NCBI GenBank assembly: GCA_000761475.1
Contig: JQNW01000003.1
Location: 124,001 to 188,000, forward strand
Direction: 5' to 3'
DNA length: 64,000 nucleotides
DNA from: Chromohalobacter israelensis
Lineage (GTDB): Bacteria; Pseudomonadota; Gammaproteobacteria; Pseudomonadales; Halomonadaceae
Shown in pieces: positions 51,953 to 61,386 of the stretch. The translations under genes were made by a program, and so were the position numbers. The notes beneath the pieces were generated by a model. It saw nothing but the letters and a program-made list of their open reading frames with translations. It ran no database searches and was not told the DNA's origin. Every line of letters begins with the position of its first letter. Position 1 is the stretch's first letter.

Positions 51953-53359
51953 TCATACGTAGGCCATGTCCTCGAGTTCACGGCCGTTCGTTTCGCGGAC
52001 GAACTTGATGACGAAGAAGATCGAGATGACCGCACAGATGGCGTAGAAGCCATAGGCGCCGGTCAGGCCGATCGAGGCGAGCATGATGGGGAAGGTCATG
52101 GTGATGGCGAAGTTGGCGACCCACTGGAACAGGCCGGCGATGGCGAGCCCCGAACCGCGCACCTGATTGGGGAACATTTCCCCGAGCATGACCCACATCA
52201 CCGGGCCCCAGGAGCTGTTGAAGAAGAACACGTAGGCGTTGGCGGCGATCAGCGCCAGCACGCCGTTGCTGTCGGACAGTTGCAGGCTGCCATCGACCAT
52301 CTCGGCGGTGGAGAAGGCGTAGACCAGAATCGCCAGTGTCACGGCCATGCCCAAGGAGCCGCCCCACAGCAGCGGCTTGCGGCCGATGCGGTCGATCAGG
52401 GCGATGGCGCCCAGGCAGGCAGCGATGCTCACCGCGCCGCTGATGACGTTGATCAGCAGGGCGTCACCCTCGGAGAAGCCCACGGCCTGCCAGAGCACGG
52501 CCCCGTAGTAGAAGACCACGTTGATGCCGACCAGCTGCTGGAAGACCGCAAGGCCGATCCCGACCCACACCAGGCTGAGCACCTTACCGGTCTTGGGGTT
52601 GATCAGGTCGCTGAAGCGTGGCTTGCGCTGCTCCGAGAGAGAATCGCGGATCTGGGCCAGGCGCTCCTTGGCATCGCTTTCGTTGTAGATCATGTGCAGC
52701 ACGCGTTCGGCACGCTCGTCGCGACGCGCGCTGACCAGGTAGCGCGGGCTTTCCGGAATGAACAGCAGGGCGATCAGGAAGATGCCGGCGGGGATCAGTT
52801 CCATCCAGAACATCCAGCGCCAGGCAGTCACGCCGAACCACAGCTCGGAGGTGGAGCCGCCGGCGAGGTTGGCCAGGATGTAGTTGTTCAAAAACGAGAA
52901 GAACAGCCCCGAGATGATCGCCACCTGCTGGATGGTGGCGAGTCGGCCGCGCAGGTGCGCCGGGGCGATTTCACTGATGTAGGCCGGCGCCATGACGCTC
53001 GCCGCCCCCACGGCCAGGCCGCCGAGAATCCGGTAGATGACGAATTCCAGCGAGCCGCCGGCGATGCCCGACCCCCAGGCGCTGACGATGAAGAAGACGG
53101 CGGCGACCAGCAGCAGGGTGCGACGACCGTACTTGTCGGCCAGGCGGCCGGCGAAGAAAGCCCCCACCGCGCACCCCAGCAGCATGGACGCGACATTGAA
53201 GCCGGTGCCGACGCTGTCGGAGTTGAACGAGGACTGCAGGCCGTCGACCGTGCCGTTGATGACACCGCTGTCGAACCCGAAGAGGAAGCCGCCGATGGCG
53301 GCGACGCAGCAAGTGAGGAAAACGATCAGGGACCGTTGCGAATCGCTATAGGTTGGCAT
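51953..53359 (-). CDS. MFS sugar:proton symporter (SP family)
   Basis: A 468-residue inner-membrane transporter with 12 predicted segments, of the XylE/AraE/GalP type. Signatures: FGFDSGVINGTVDGL (first segment), DKYGRRTLLL, PESPRYLVSARRDERAERVL, RIGRKPLLWGGS and NGRELEDM near the end. ATG 53359 has GGAG 6 bases upstream. It should import a pentose or hexose for the dehydrogenase and lactonase encoded on either side. Confidence 0.93.
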   Translation of the reverse strand: MPTYSDSQRSLIVFLTCCVAAIGGFLFGFDSGVINGTVDGLQSSFNSDSVGTGFNVASMLLGCAVGAFFAGRLADKYGRRTLLLVAAVFFIVSAWGSGIAGGSLEFVIYRILGGLAVGAASVMAPAYISEIAPAHLRGRLATIQQVAIISGLFFSFLNNYILANLAGGSTSELWFGVTAWRWMFWMELIPAGIFLIALLFIPESPRYLVSARRDERAERVLHMIYNESDAKERLAQIRDSLSEQRKPRFSDLINPKTGKVLSLVWVGIGLAVFQQLVGINVVFYYGAVLWQAVGFSEGDALLINVISGAVSIAACLGAIALIDRIGRKPLLWGGSLGMAVTLAILVYAFSTAEMVDGSLQLSDSNGVLALIAANAYVFFFNSSWGPVMWVMLGEMFPNQVRGSGLAIAGLFQWVANFAITMTFPIMLASIGLTGAYGFYAICAVISIFFVIKFVRETNGRELEDMAYV

Positions 53360-53406
53360 GGTGTGCTCCGTTGTTGTTGGTGGCGGCGGGCGCCGGAGGC
53401 TTTGGC

Positions 53407-54144
53407 TTACAGCCAGCCGGCATCGACCCAGTAGTTGTGAGCGGTACAGGCAGCGGCGTCGTCCGAGGCCAGGAACAGCGCCATCGCGGCCACGTGATGC
53501 GGATGGATGCGTACCTTGAGCTTTTGCTCGTCGACGATCTGCGCTTCGTCCTCGGGGCTGTACCAACGCGATTGACGCGGCGTCTTGACGTTGCCGGGGA
53601 TGATGCAGTTCACGCGAATGCCGTCGCTGCCCAGATCGCTCGCCAGGGCCCGGGTCAGACCCTCGATACCGGCCTTGGCGGTTTCGTAGAGCAGCATGTC
53701 GGGCTGCCCCAGGTGCCAGCTGATCGAGCCGAGATTGATGATCGCCCCCTGGCCCTGTCGGCGCATGCTCGGGGCGACCTCACGGGCGGCGAGCACCAGG
53801 TGGCGCAGGTTGACGTTCATGCGGTCTTCCCAGTACTCGGGCGTGACGTCCTCGAGCTTGTGGCGGTCGTCGTTGGCGGCGTTGTTGATCAGCACGTCGA
53901 CGTGGCCGATCTCGCCCAGCGTGGCGCGCAGCTGGTCGGGCTGGGTCAGGTCGCAGTGGTGGAACGTCGGGGCACCTTCACAGCGCTCGACCAGCTCGTT
54001 CGCGAGCGTCTCGGCGACATCGAGGAAGTGGACGTTCGCGCCCTGGGCGACGAAGGCCTCGACCAGCCCGGCGCCGATGCCGGAGCCGCCGCCGGTGATG
54101 ACGACCGTCTTGTCCTTGAGGCTGGGATAAATCGCTGTGCTCAT
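53407..54144 (-). CDS. SDR-family sugar dehydrogenase
   Basis: A 245-residue short-chain dehydrogenase. Cofactor motif TGGGSGIGAGLV, NNAAND, a Ser block (IINLGSISWHLGQ) and the catalytic YETAKAG. Similar enzymes oxidise L-arabinose, D-galactose, L-fucose or D-xylose to the lactone; the nearby lactonase and MFS symporter favour an aldose 1-dehydrogenase. The exact sugar is not determined. First gene of the operon, divergent from the ROK regulator. Confidence 0.87.
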   Translation of the reverse strand: MSTAIYPSLKDKTVVITGGGSGIGAGLVEAFVAQGANVHFLDVAETLANELVERCEGAPTFHHCDLTQPDQLRATLGEIGHVDVLINNAANDDRHKLEDVTPEYWEDRMNVNLRHLVLAAREVAPSMRRQGQGAIINLGSISWHLGQPDMLLYETAKAGIEGLTRALASDLGSDGIRVNCIIPGNVKTPRQSRWYSPEDEAQIVDEQKLKVRIHPHHVAAMALFLASDDAAACTAHNYWVDAGWL

Positions 54145-54190
54145 GCAGAACCTCTGTTGCCGAGTGAGGTATCCGAGCGGATACGCTGCT

Positions 54191-54211
54191 TTAGTTAATA
54201 GATTTTACTAA
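54191..54211. promoter_or_regulatory. Operator-like palindrome (candidate ROK regulator site 1)
   Basis: TTAGT (54191-54195) and ACTAA (54207-54211) form an inverted repeat with an 11-bp spacer, similar in outline to the TTAGT...ACTAA ends of XylR operators. It lies 47 bp before the SDR start. A 10-bp segment of it recurs inverted at 54378. Confidence 0.5.
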
Positions 54212-54377
54212 GCGAATGATTCTTCAGATGGCTGGCTTTTTCCATGCGACGATAGTCACAAACAGGCTTGCCATGCCTGTCCGAGGGCGCCAGGGCACAA
54301 CGTGAGCGACGCCTGCCGAGGTCGCGTGACGCCAGGTGTCTGGCGGGCGGTGGGGCGCGGAATAGGTTCAGCGCGTT

Positions 54378-54387
54378 TATTAACTAA
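54378..54387. promoter_or_regulatory. Operator-like element (candidate ROK regulator site 2)
   Basis: TATTAACTAA is the exact reverse complement of TTAGTTAATA at 54191-54200. The two sites lie 190 bp apart in the 346-bp divergent intergenic region (54145-54490), one near each gene. Nothing else is seen in that interval. Confidence 0.45.
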
Positions 54388-54490
54388 CCCCGCGGAACGC
54401 GCGACGAGCCGTCACGGCGCAGAGAGGCGTTGAATAATTTGATATATTGACCGACTCGACACGACGCACAGCGAGGCACCCCGAATCGCC

Positions 54491-55681
54491 ATGGTCAGCA
54501 CCTTTGCCCCTCAAGCCGCCGGTGATCTCAACTTTCTCAAGAAGCTCAACCGCAGCTCCATCCTGGCGACCGTACGCCGCTATCCCGGCGCCACGCGTGC
54601 CGACATCGCCTCGCGCACGCTGCTGACCAAGGCCACGGTGGGAGGCGTCGTCCAGGCGCTGCTGGAGCGCGGCTGGCTACGCGAGGGCGAGTTGCAGCCC
54701 CGTGGGGGCGGCCGTCCCGGCCGGGCGCTGTATCTCGACGACTCCCACCATGTCCTGCTGGGGGCGGATATCGGGGTGCGCGGCTTGCGCGTGGTGGCAT
54801 GTACCCTGGGGGGCGAGGTGCTGCTCCAGCGTTACGTCACCGAGCCGCCCACCACGCCCGAGGCCACGGCGGTGCGTCTGGCCGCCATGCTGCGTACCCT
54901 GCGTGATGATCCGGCCATCGCCGGGCGCCATTGCCTGGGGTTGGGCGTGACGGTACCGGGGCCGGTCTCGCCGGTGGATCCCATCCTGCGCCTGGCGCCG
55001 AACCTGGGCTGGGTGGATGTCGCGTTTCTCGACGTGCTGCGCGAGCATCTGACGGATCTGGACGGCATCTGGCTGCTCGACAACGAGGCCAACGCCGCGG
55101 CCTTCGGGGAATTCTACTTCCACGACGGCATCCCGCCCGAGTCCATCGTCTATATCAGTGCCGCCAGCGGTATCGGCAGCGGCCTGGTCACGGGAGACAA
55201 CTTCCCGCTGGTGCCGCGTGGCGGGCAGGGCCTGGTGGGCGAGATCGGTCACACCATCGTGCAGCCGGGCGGCCTGTACTGCCATTGCGGCAACCGGGGG
55301 TGCGCCGAGACGCTGGTCAGCGGCTGGGCGATTCGTGCCGCCCTGGGCATCGCCGACGACGAGAACCTCGAGGCGGCGATCGTGGCGCGGGGCAATGATG
55401 CCGAGGTCGATGTCACGCTGCGGCGCGCCGGCGAGGCGCTGGGAATTCTCATGCTCAACCTGCACCACACGCTCAATCCCGCCACGCTGGTACTCGGCGG
55501 GTCGTTGATGCGGCTCGGCGAGCGGCTGATCGAACCGGCGCTGTCGTACTTCGAGGCGCATCAGAACGATCTGCTGCGGGGCACGCAGCGGGTGCCCGTC
55601 AAGGTCATTCACGACAGTACCTTCACCGCCGCGCGGGGAGCCGCCGCCCAGGTCATGGCCAAGGCGGCGTTGGAGGCGTGA
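54491..55681 (+). CDS. ROK-family transcriptional regulator (XylR/NagC type)
   Basis: A 396-residue sugar-responsive repressor. Residues about 15-75 form a winged helix-turn-helix ([42 protein letters not shown]). The ROK domain has [14 protein letters not shown], the zinc motif [10 protein letters not shown] after [12 protein letters not shown], and [12 protein letters not shown]. It is divergent from the SDR-MFS-lactonase operon and probably controls it through the paired sites in the intergenic region. It is convergent with the TRAP operon. Confidence 0.92.
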   Translation: MVSTFAPQAAGDLNFLKKLNRSSILATVRRYPGATRADIASRTLLTKATVGGVVQALLERGWLREGELQPRGGGRPGRALYLDDSHHVLLGADIGVRGLRVVACTLGGEVLLQRYVTEPPTTPEATAVRLAAMLRTLRDDPAIAGRHCLGLGVTVPGPVSPVDPILRLAPNLGWVDVAFLDVLREHLTDLDGIWLLDNEANAAAFGEFYFHDGIPPESIVYISAASGIGSGLVTGDNFPLVPRGGQGLVGEIGHTIVQPGGLYCHCGNRGCAETLVSGWAIRAALGIADDENLEAAIVARGNDAEVDVTLRRAGEALGILMLNLHHTLNPATLVLGGSLMRLGERLIEPALSYFEAHQNDLLRGTQRVPVKVIHDSTFTAARGAAAQVMAKAALEA

Positions 55682-55729
55682 GGCCGGCTTTGCCGGGGTC
55701 AAGACGGGGGGTAAGAGAAGCGCCGGTGT

Positions 55730-57013
55730 TCAGAAAATCAGGTTGGGCAGTGTCATCGACACGGCGGGCACGAAGGTTACCACCAGCAGCAGGCCGACCA
55801 GCAACAGCCAGTAGGGCATGATGGCGCGGATGAAGTCGGGCACCTTCACGCCGGTGATGCTGCAGGTGGTGAACATCACCGTTCCCAGAGGCGGGGTGAT
55901 CGTGCCGATGGAGGCATTGAGGATGAAGATGATCCCGAAATGCACCGGGTCGATGCCGAACTGGGCCGCCACCGGCGCCAGCAGGGGCGAGAGCACGATG
56001 AGAATGGCGTTGCCTTCCAGGAACATGCCCAGCGCCAGCAGGATGACATTGGCGAGCAGCAGGAACGCCACCGCGCTGCCCACCTGGGACGAGAGCAGCA
56101 TGGCGATGTCCTGCGGGATGTGCTCCCAGGTCAGAAAGCGTGCGAATCCCGAGGCCACGGCGATGATGAACAGCACGTTGACCGAGGCGAACAGCGATTC
56201 CCGCGTGGCCACGGCGACGTTGCCTACGTTCATTTCCTTGTAGACGAACATCCCCACGATCAAGGCGTACAGCACGGCCATGGCGCCGGCTTCGGTCGGC
56301 GTGAAGACGCCGACGCGAATGCCGCCGATGACCACGACCGGCAGCAGCAAGGCGATGATGCCGGCGCGCGTCACGCTGATCCATTCCTGCCGCGAGACCC
56401 GCTCCTTGCGCGGCGGCTGGTAGCCCAGGCGACGGCACTGACGCGATACCAGCAGCATCATGCACACCGCCATCAGGATCCCGGGCACCACGCCGGCCAG
56501 GAACAGGCGACCGATGGAGACGTTGTTGACGTAGCCGTAGACGATCAGCGCGATCCCCGGCGGGATGGTCGAGGTCACCAGCGAGGAGGCGGCGGTGACA
56601 GCGGTGGAGAACGGCTTGGGATAGCCGCTGGCCGTCATGCTGGGCACCAGCAGCTTGGCGTTCATGGCGGCATCGGCGATGTTGGAACCGGAGAGACCGC
56701 CCATGAAGGTGCTCAGCAGCACGTTGGCCTGGGCCAGTCCGCCGTGCAGGCGCCGGGTCATGAGCTCGGCCAGCTTGAGCAGGCGGTCGGTGATGCCGGA
56801 GTGGTTCATGAACACCCCCGCCATGATGAAGAACGGGATCGCCAGCAGCGAAATGGACTCCAGCCCCCCGGCCAGGCGCTGAATCAGCAGCATGGTGGGC
56901 TGGTCGGCGCCGAACAGGAAATACAGAAACGTCGACAGAAACAGTGCGAAGGCGACGGGAGTGCCCAGCACGAAAAGAAGCAACAGCGCTGCGAGTGCTA
57001 TGCCTACGGCCAT
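55730..57013 (-). CDS. dctM: TRAP transporter large permease (DctM)
   Basis: A 427-residue membrane protein with 11-12 segments, the ion-coupled transport subunit of a TRAP transporter. Family blocks: LAIPFFIMAGVFMNHSGITDRLLKLAEL, GGLSGSNIADAAMNAKLLVPSM, TIPPGIALIVYGYV and ITPPLGTVMFTTCSITG. It is the last gene of the catabolic operon, 12 bp after dctQ. Confidence 0.95.
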   Translation of the reverse strand: MAVGIALAALLLLFVLGTPVAFALFLSTFLYFLFGADQPTMLLIQRLAGGLESISLLAIPFFIMAGVFMNHSGITDRLLKLAELMTRRLHGGLAQANVLLSTFMGGLSGSNIADAAMNAKLLVPSMTASGYPKPFSTAVTAASSLVTSTIPPGIALIVYGYVNNVSIGRLFLAGVVPGILMAVCMMLLVSRQCRRLGYQPPRKERVSRQEWISVTRAGIIALLLPVVVIGGIRVGVFTPTEAGAMAVLYALIVGMFVYKEMNVGNVAVATRESLFASVNVLFIIAVASGFARFLTWEHIPQDIAMLLSSQVGSAVAFLLLANVILLALGMFLEGNAILIVLSPLLAPVAAQFGIDPVHFGIIFILNASIGTITPPLGTVMFTTCSITGVKVPDFIRAIMPYWLLLVGLLLVVTFVPAVSMTLPNLIF

Positions 57014-57025
57014 GGGTAGTATCCT

Positions 57026-57493
57026 TTAGGTATCGCGAGCCAGTCGGACGAGGCAGTGGTAGGCCATGACGACGGCACTGACCGGAATGGCGACGTGAAT
57101 CCACATGTACGGGATCTGCAGCATGGGCGTGCTGCGGAAATTGGAATAGGGCAGCAGCTGCAGGCCCCAGTAGCCGAGCACGATGGCGGCGATCAGCACC
57201 ATGCCGACATTGAAGAGGCGGTCGTTCCAGCGGGCGAGCGACGCCGGCAGGTTTTCCGACAGCATGCCGATGAGCACGTGCTCGTTGCGCCGTACCAGGG
57301 CGCTGGCGCCGAGGAAGGTGGCCCATACCATGAGCAGTTGCAGGACCTCCTCGGTCCAGGCCAGCGGCGTGTCGAAGAGATAGCGCATGAAGATGTTGCC
57401 GATGGCGACGAGAAAGATCGCGAAGAGCGCCGCGCTGGCCAACACTTCATCGAGACGCATGATGCGGTCGATCCAATGGAATACGCGTTTCAT
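57026..57493 (-). CDS. dctQ: TRAP transporter small permease (DctQ)
   Basis: A 155-residue protein with four membrane segments, including the family's FLVAIGNIFMRYLFDTPLAWTEEVLQLLMVWATFLGA block. It pairs with DctM. GAGGAG precedes ATG 57493; the frame runs to 57511 without a better start. Confidence 0.93.
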   Translation of the reverse strand: MKRVFHWIDRIMRLDEVLASAALFAIFLVAIGNIFMRYLFDTPLAWTEEVLQLLMVWATFLGASALVRRNEHVLIGMLSENLPASLARWNDRLFNVGMVLIAAIVLGYWGLQLLPYSNFRSTPMLQIPYMWIHVAIPVSAVVMAYHCLVRLARDT

Positions 57494-57587
57494 GTGAGGC
57501 TCCTCGGGCACGGCAGCGCCTGGGCTGCCGTGCGTGATACGCGTGCCGGCGCCACAGGGGAGTGCGGCGCCGGCGGTCGGTCAACGC

Positions 57588-58574
57588 TTATCCGTTGATG
57601 ATCTGGCGAACCTGCTCGTACAGGCCGTCGCTCCACTGCGGGAAGGCGGCGGGCACTTGCTCCGCGGCGCGTTCGCGGAACGGCTGCGTATCCACCTCGT
57701 GGACCTCGACGCCGGCATCCTTGAGCTTCTGCAGGGCGATGTCGCTTTCCTTCTCGACCAGTTCACGCAGGTGCGCGGCCATGTCCTGGCCGGTCTCGGT
57801 CAGGATCTCGCGGTTTTCCTCGCTGAGCTGGTCCCAGAACGCCTTGCCGGTGACGAACGGCGCCACGGTGTTCATGTGGCCGGTCAGGTTGAGGTGCTTG
57901 ACGACTTCGTGGAACTTGCCGCCGAACAGCACCGGCGTGGGGTTCTCGACCCCGTCGACCATGCCCTGGGCCAGCGCCGGATAGACGTCGCCCAGCGACA
58001 TGGGCGTGGGTGTGGCGCCCATGGAGCGCATGGCCTCGACGTACATCGGCGAGTTCTGCACGCGGATCTTCACGCCGTCGAGTTCCTCGGGCGTGGTGGC
58101 GGGCTCGCGGGAGAGCAGGTGGCGCGTGCCGTATACGGTGTTGGGAATGACGATGTGATAACCGGCTTCCTCGACCTTCTGGCTCTGCTCGGCGAACCAC
58201 TCGGAGTCGAAGACCTTGAGCTTGTCGTCGAAGCTGTCGGCCAGGTAGGGCGCGTCGAGCACCGACAGGTCGGGCACCGAGCTCATGAAGTTGCTGTAGG
58301 CGGTGATGGTGATGATCGGCGAGCCGAAGCGCGCCTGTTCCATGACGTCGGTCTCGGAGCCGAGCTGGCTGGCGGGGAACGCGCTGAGCGTGAGTTCGCC
58401 GTCGCTGGCCTGCTCGACGTTTTCCGCCCATTCCTTGACGGCGACATCGACCGGCTCGCCCGGCTGGTTGCCGTAGGCGACGCGGATCTCGGTGGCCGCC
58501 TGGGCGAGGTTCAGGCTGCCGAGGCCGGCGATGGAGAGGCTGGTGGCGATGAGCGTGAGTTTCTTGAAACGCAT
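57588..58574 (-). CDS. dctP: TRAP transporter solute-binding protein (DctP)
   Basis: A 328-residue periplasmic protein with a signal peptide (about 1-26, ending AQAA). The DctP domain starts IRVAYGNQPGEPVDVAVKEWAENVEQASDG; GVKIRVQNSPMYVEAMRSMGATPTPMSLGDVYPALAQGMVDGVENP holds the carboxylate-binding Arg. Such proteins bind organic acids; beside altronate dehydratase and altronate-type dehydrogenase genes the ligand is probably a sugar acid such as a hexuronate or aldonate. Confidence 0.93.
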   Translation of the reverse strand: MRFKKLTLIATSLSIAGLGSLNLAQAATEIRVAYGNQPGEPVDVAVKEWAENVEQASDGELTLSAFPASQLGSETDVMEQARFGSPIITITAYSNFMSSVPDLSVLDAPYLADSFDDKLKVFDSEWFAEQSQKVEEAGYHIVIPNTVYGTRHLLSREPATTPEELDGVKIRVQNSPMYVEAMRSMGATPTPMSLGDVYPALAQGMVDGVENPTPVLFGGKFHEVVKHLNLTGHMNTVAPFVTGKAFWDQLSEENREILTETGQDMAAHLRELVEKESDIALQKLKDAGVEVHEVDTQPFRERAAEQVPAAFPQWSDGLYEQVRQIING

Positions 58575-58612
58575 TGTCGTGCTCCTTGGTTGTTGTCGAT
58601 CGTGCGGTCGGG

Positions 58613-59749
58613 TTACCGGGAATGCGTCGTGGATTGAGCGCTCGATATGGCGTCATCGAGTCGCGGCGTGGCGATGCCTCGTCGGCGCGCCGATTCGACC
58701 ACGGGTTGCAGGCGACGCTGGCACTTCGTGGCATGGTGCTGGGCGATGTCCTGCAGGGCGTGGTCGAGATAAGGGTTGGCGAAACGCTCGAGCGTGGCGT
58801 CGCGATAGGCCTCGAGAGCGGGCCGCTCGAGGTGTTCCGCCAGGGTGGGCAACACTTCGTCGTCGAGCACCTGGCGCAGTTCCGCCGCCCATGCCGGGTC
58901 GTCCATGGCCTCGCGCACGAAGCGGATGTGCGATCGAGGCTCGTGCTGCCAGCGGTGGACGAGATAGGTATGCGCCAGATTGAGGATGTGCAGCTTGCGC
59001 ATCTCGTAGGGGGCCAGGGAGGTCACGCGCTGCACGTCGGGATGACGGCAGGGCAGTTCGAGGCCGGGCTGGTCCTCGATGGCCCAGAGCCCATACGGCT
59101 CGGCGACGGCACCCACCGGTTCCAGGGCCGCCGAGACGATGCGGTCGACGAGGGTGTTGGCCCATAGACAGCGGGTCGTCAACCAGGTGTCGAAGTCGGC
59201 ATCGGCGTAGGCGCGCTGTGCCAGTTCCCGGACTAGGGCCAGGAGCTGCTCGCCGTTGCGGCTGACCAGCTCGCAGGGCAGCACGGTGAGGCCCTCGCGT
59301 CCCGCGCGGTAGCGCGAGTGCAGCAGCTTGGCGAGCTTGCCCGGAAAGCTTTGCGGCACCGCTGCCAGGGCGCTGTCGTCATCGACGCGGTAGCCGCTGT
59401 CGCCAGTGTTGGACACCACGAAACGGGCGTGCTCGACGACGTGTCGTTCCAGCGCGTCCCACTGTTCGTCGGCGATCCAGCAGCCGGCGATGCTGGTGAC
59501 GGTCTCGCGGGTGTCGATGTCGCGGCCGTCGCGACGACCGCGAATCGCCAGGGGGTACTGCCGATGCGTATCCAGGTCGCGGGCTTTTTGCTTGCCGGCC
59601 TCGCGCGGCGAGGTCTGGACCACGAGGATGCCGTCGCGCGTGTGGCCGGCCTCTCGCGAGGCGTGCACGAACGCGGCCACGTGGCCCAGCAGGAAGCGGC
59701 TGGTGCCGAACTGCACGATGCCGGCCTCGGCGAGCGTTGGCGCTGTCAC
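58613..59749 (-). CDS. Mannitol dehydrogenase-family oxidoreductase (tagaturonate reductase-like)
   Basis: A 378-residue NAD(P)-dependent polyol/aldonate dehydrogenase, shorter than UxaB (about 480). N-terminal IVQFGTSRFLLGHVAAFVHASREAG is the Rossmann start; the catalytic region includes APYEMRKLHILNLAHTYLVHRW (K-x-x-x-x-N-x-x-H type). GTG 59749 is used: it overlaps the stop of the altronate dehydratase gene (GTGA) and has GGAG upstream. In context it would interconvert tagaturonate and altronate, but substrate is inferred from neighbours. Confidence 0.83.
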   Translation of the reverse strand: MTAPTLAEAGIVQFGTSRFLLGHVAAFVHASREAGHTRDGILVVQTSPREAGKQKARDLDTHRQYPLAIRGRRDGRDIDTRETVTSIAGCWIADEQWDALERHVVEHARFVVSNTGDSGYRVDDDSALAAVPQSFPGKLAKLLHSRYRAGREGLTVLPCELVSRNGEQLLALVRELAQRAYADADFDTWLTTRCLWANTLVDRIVSAALEPVGAVAEPYGLWAIEDQPGLELPCRHPDVQRVTSLAPYEMRKLHILNLAHTYLVHRWQHEPRSHIRFVREAMDDPAWAAELRQVLDDEVLPTLAEHLERPALEAYRDATLERFANPYLDHALQDIAQHHATKCQRRLQPVVESARRRGIATPRLDDAISSAQSTTHSR

Positions 59750-61386
59750 AGGGAGACTCCGCGTTTCCAGGGAATGAAATCGAGCTGCGAGAGGCGCATG
59801 GCCTTGGTGCGGTAACGCCCCGAGGCGGTGTCGATGCACAGGCGCAGGAGTTCGTCGGCGAGCTCGGCAATATCCGCCTCGCCGCGAATGATGGGCCCGG
59901 CGTCGAAGTCGATGACATCGTGCATGCGCTGCGCCAGCTCGCTGTTGCTGGCGAGCTTCAGGACCGGCGTGACGGGGTTGCCGGTGGGCGTGCCGAGGCC
60001 GGTGGTGAACATCACCAGGTTGGCGCCGGAGCCGACCAGAGCGGTGGTGGACTCGACGTCGTTGCCCGGCGAGCAGAGCAGGTTGAGGCCTTTGCGCACC
60101 TGGGGCTCGGTGTAGTCCAGGACATCGACGATGGGGCTGTCGCCGCCTTTCTTGGCCGCGCCGGCGGATTTCATGGCGTCGGTGATCAGGCCGTCGCGAA
60201 TGTTGCCGGGCGAGGGATTCATCGAGAAATGCGCGCCCACCGAGGCGGCATGACGCTGGTAGGCCTCCATGAGCTGCCGAAAGCGCGAGGCCGTGGCGTC
60301 ATCGCGGCAGCGCGCCACCAGTTCGTGTTCGACACCGCACAGCTCGGGGAACTCGCTCAGGATGCCGCTGCCGCCCAGCGCCGCCAGGCGGTCGATGACG
60401 GCGCCCACCAGCGGATTGGCCGACAGTCCGGAGAAGCCGTCGGAGCCGCCGCATTCCACGCCGATGGTGAGCTCGGACAGCGGCGCCGGGCGCCGTTCGA
60501 CGGCGTTGGCGACCTTGAGGCCGTCGAAGATGCTGCCCAGTGCCTGCCGAATCAGCTCGGGCTCCGTGTCGGTGGCCTGTTGCTCGAAATAGTGAACGGG
60601 GCGCAGGCCTTCGGGGTCGCGCTTGGCCACCGCCTCCTTGAGCATCTCGATCTGGGCCTTCTGGCATCCCAGGCTGAGCACCGTGGCGCCGGCCACGTTG
60701 GGATGGCAGATGTAGCCGGCCAGGAGCTGGCATAGCGCCTGGGCGTCGTCGTCGGTGCCGCCGCAGCCCAGCGTGTGGGTCAGAAAGCGCACGCCGTCGA
60801 TGTTCGGGAACAGAGAAGCATCGGGCGTCGCGGCCGGCGCCGCCTGCGCATCGCCGTGGAGCATGCGACGGGCCATGTGCTTGTAATCCCGGTAGGGGTC
60901 GTCGCCGATGGCATCCTCGACGCACTGGCGCAGTACCTCGATGTTGCGGTTCTCGCAGAACACCAGGGGTACGACCAGCCAGTGGTTGGCGGTGCCCACG
61001 CGTCCGTCGGGGCGGTGGTAGCCGTCGAAGGTCTGCCCGGTGAAGGCACTGACGTCCGGGGCATCCCACTGCGCGCGGCGGCCTTGGGGCTCGGCGTCGG
61101 CGGTGGCGTGCTCGACGTTGGCCGTGGTGATGGCGGCGCCTTCGGCGATGGGCGCCACGACGCGTCCCACGGTCACGCCGTACATCACGACGAGATCGCC
61201 GGGCTGCATGGCATGCAGGGTGAACTTGTGCTTGTGGCGCACGTTTTCGGAGAGCCGCAGGCGGTGGCCGTTGTCGTCGATCTCCAGACCGGCGGACAGA
61301 TCGCGCAGGGCGACGCGGACATTGTCGCGGTCGTGCACGCGCAGGCTGGGCTGCCGGTACTGGTCGGACACGATGGTCTGGGTCAT
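59746..61386 (-). CDS. uxaA: Altronate dehydratase family protein (UxaA)
   Basis: A 546-residue cytosolic dehydratase of the altronate/galactarate family: D-altronate to 2-keto-3-deoxy-D-gluconate. Residues about 14-95 are the SAF domain (VALRDLSAGLEI, HKFTLHAMQPGDLVVMYG); the remainder is the catalytic part with GYHRPDGRVGTANHWLVVP, HTLGCGGTDDDAQ, GVECGGSDGFSGLSANP and FTTGLGTPTGNPVTPVLKLASN. Galactarate dehydratase is an alternative for this family. It overlaps the alcohol dehydrogenase gene by 4 bp, so the operon is tightly coupled. Confidence 0.9.
   Translation of the reverse strand: MTQTIVSDQYRQPSLRVHDRDNVRVALRDLSAGLEIDDNGHRLRLSENVRHKHKFTLHAMQPGDLVVMYGVTVGRVVAPIAEGAAITTANVEHATADAEPQGRRAQWDAPDVSAFTGQTFDGYHRPDGRVGTANHWLVVPLVFCENRNIEVLRQCVEDAIGDDPYRDYKHMARRMLHGDAQAAPAATPDASLFPNIDGVRFLTHTLGCGGTDDDAQALCQLLAGYICHPNVAGATVLSLGCQKAQIEMLKEAVAKRDPEGLRPVHYFEQQATDTEPELIRQALGSIFDGLKVANAVERRPAPLSELTIGVECGGSDGFSGLSANPLVGAVIDRLAALGGSGILSEFPELCGVEHELVARCRDDATASRFRQLMEAYQRHAASVGAHFSMNPSPGNIRDGLITDAMKSAGAAKKGGDSPIVDVLDYTEPQVRKGLNLLCSPGNDVESTTALVGSGANLVMFTTGLGTPTGNPVTPVLKLASNSELAQRMHDVIDFDAGPIIRGEADIAELADELLRLCIDTASGRYRTKAMRLSQLDFIPWKRGVSL

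Noticed and set aside
55653-57326. A 557-codon minus-strand frame over the TRAP permease genes
   Set aside because: It is an alternative-frame shadow of dctM and dctQ, whose motifs and membrane segments are in the other frame.
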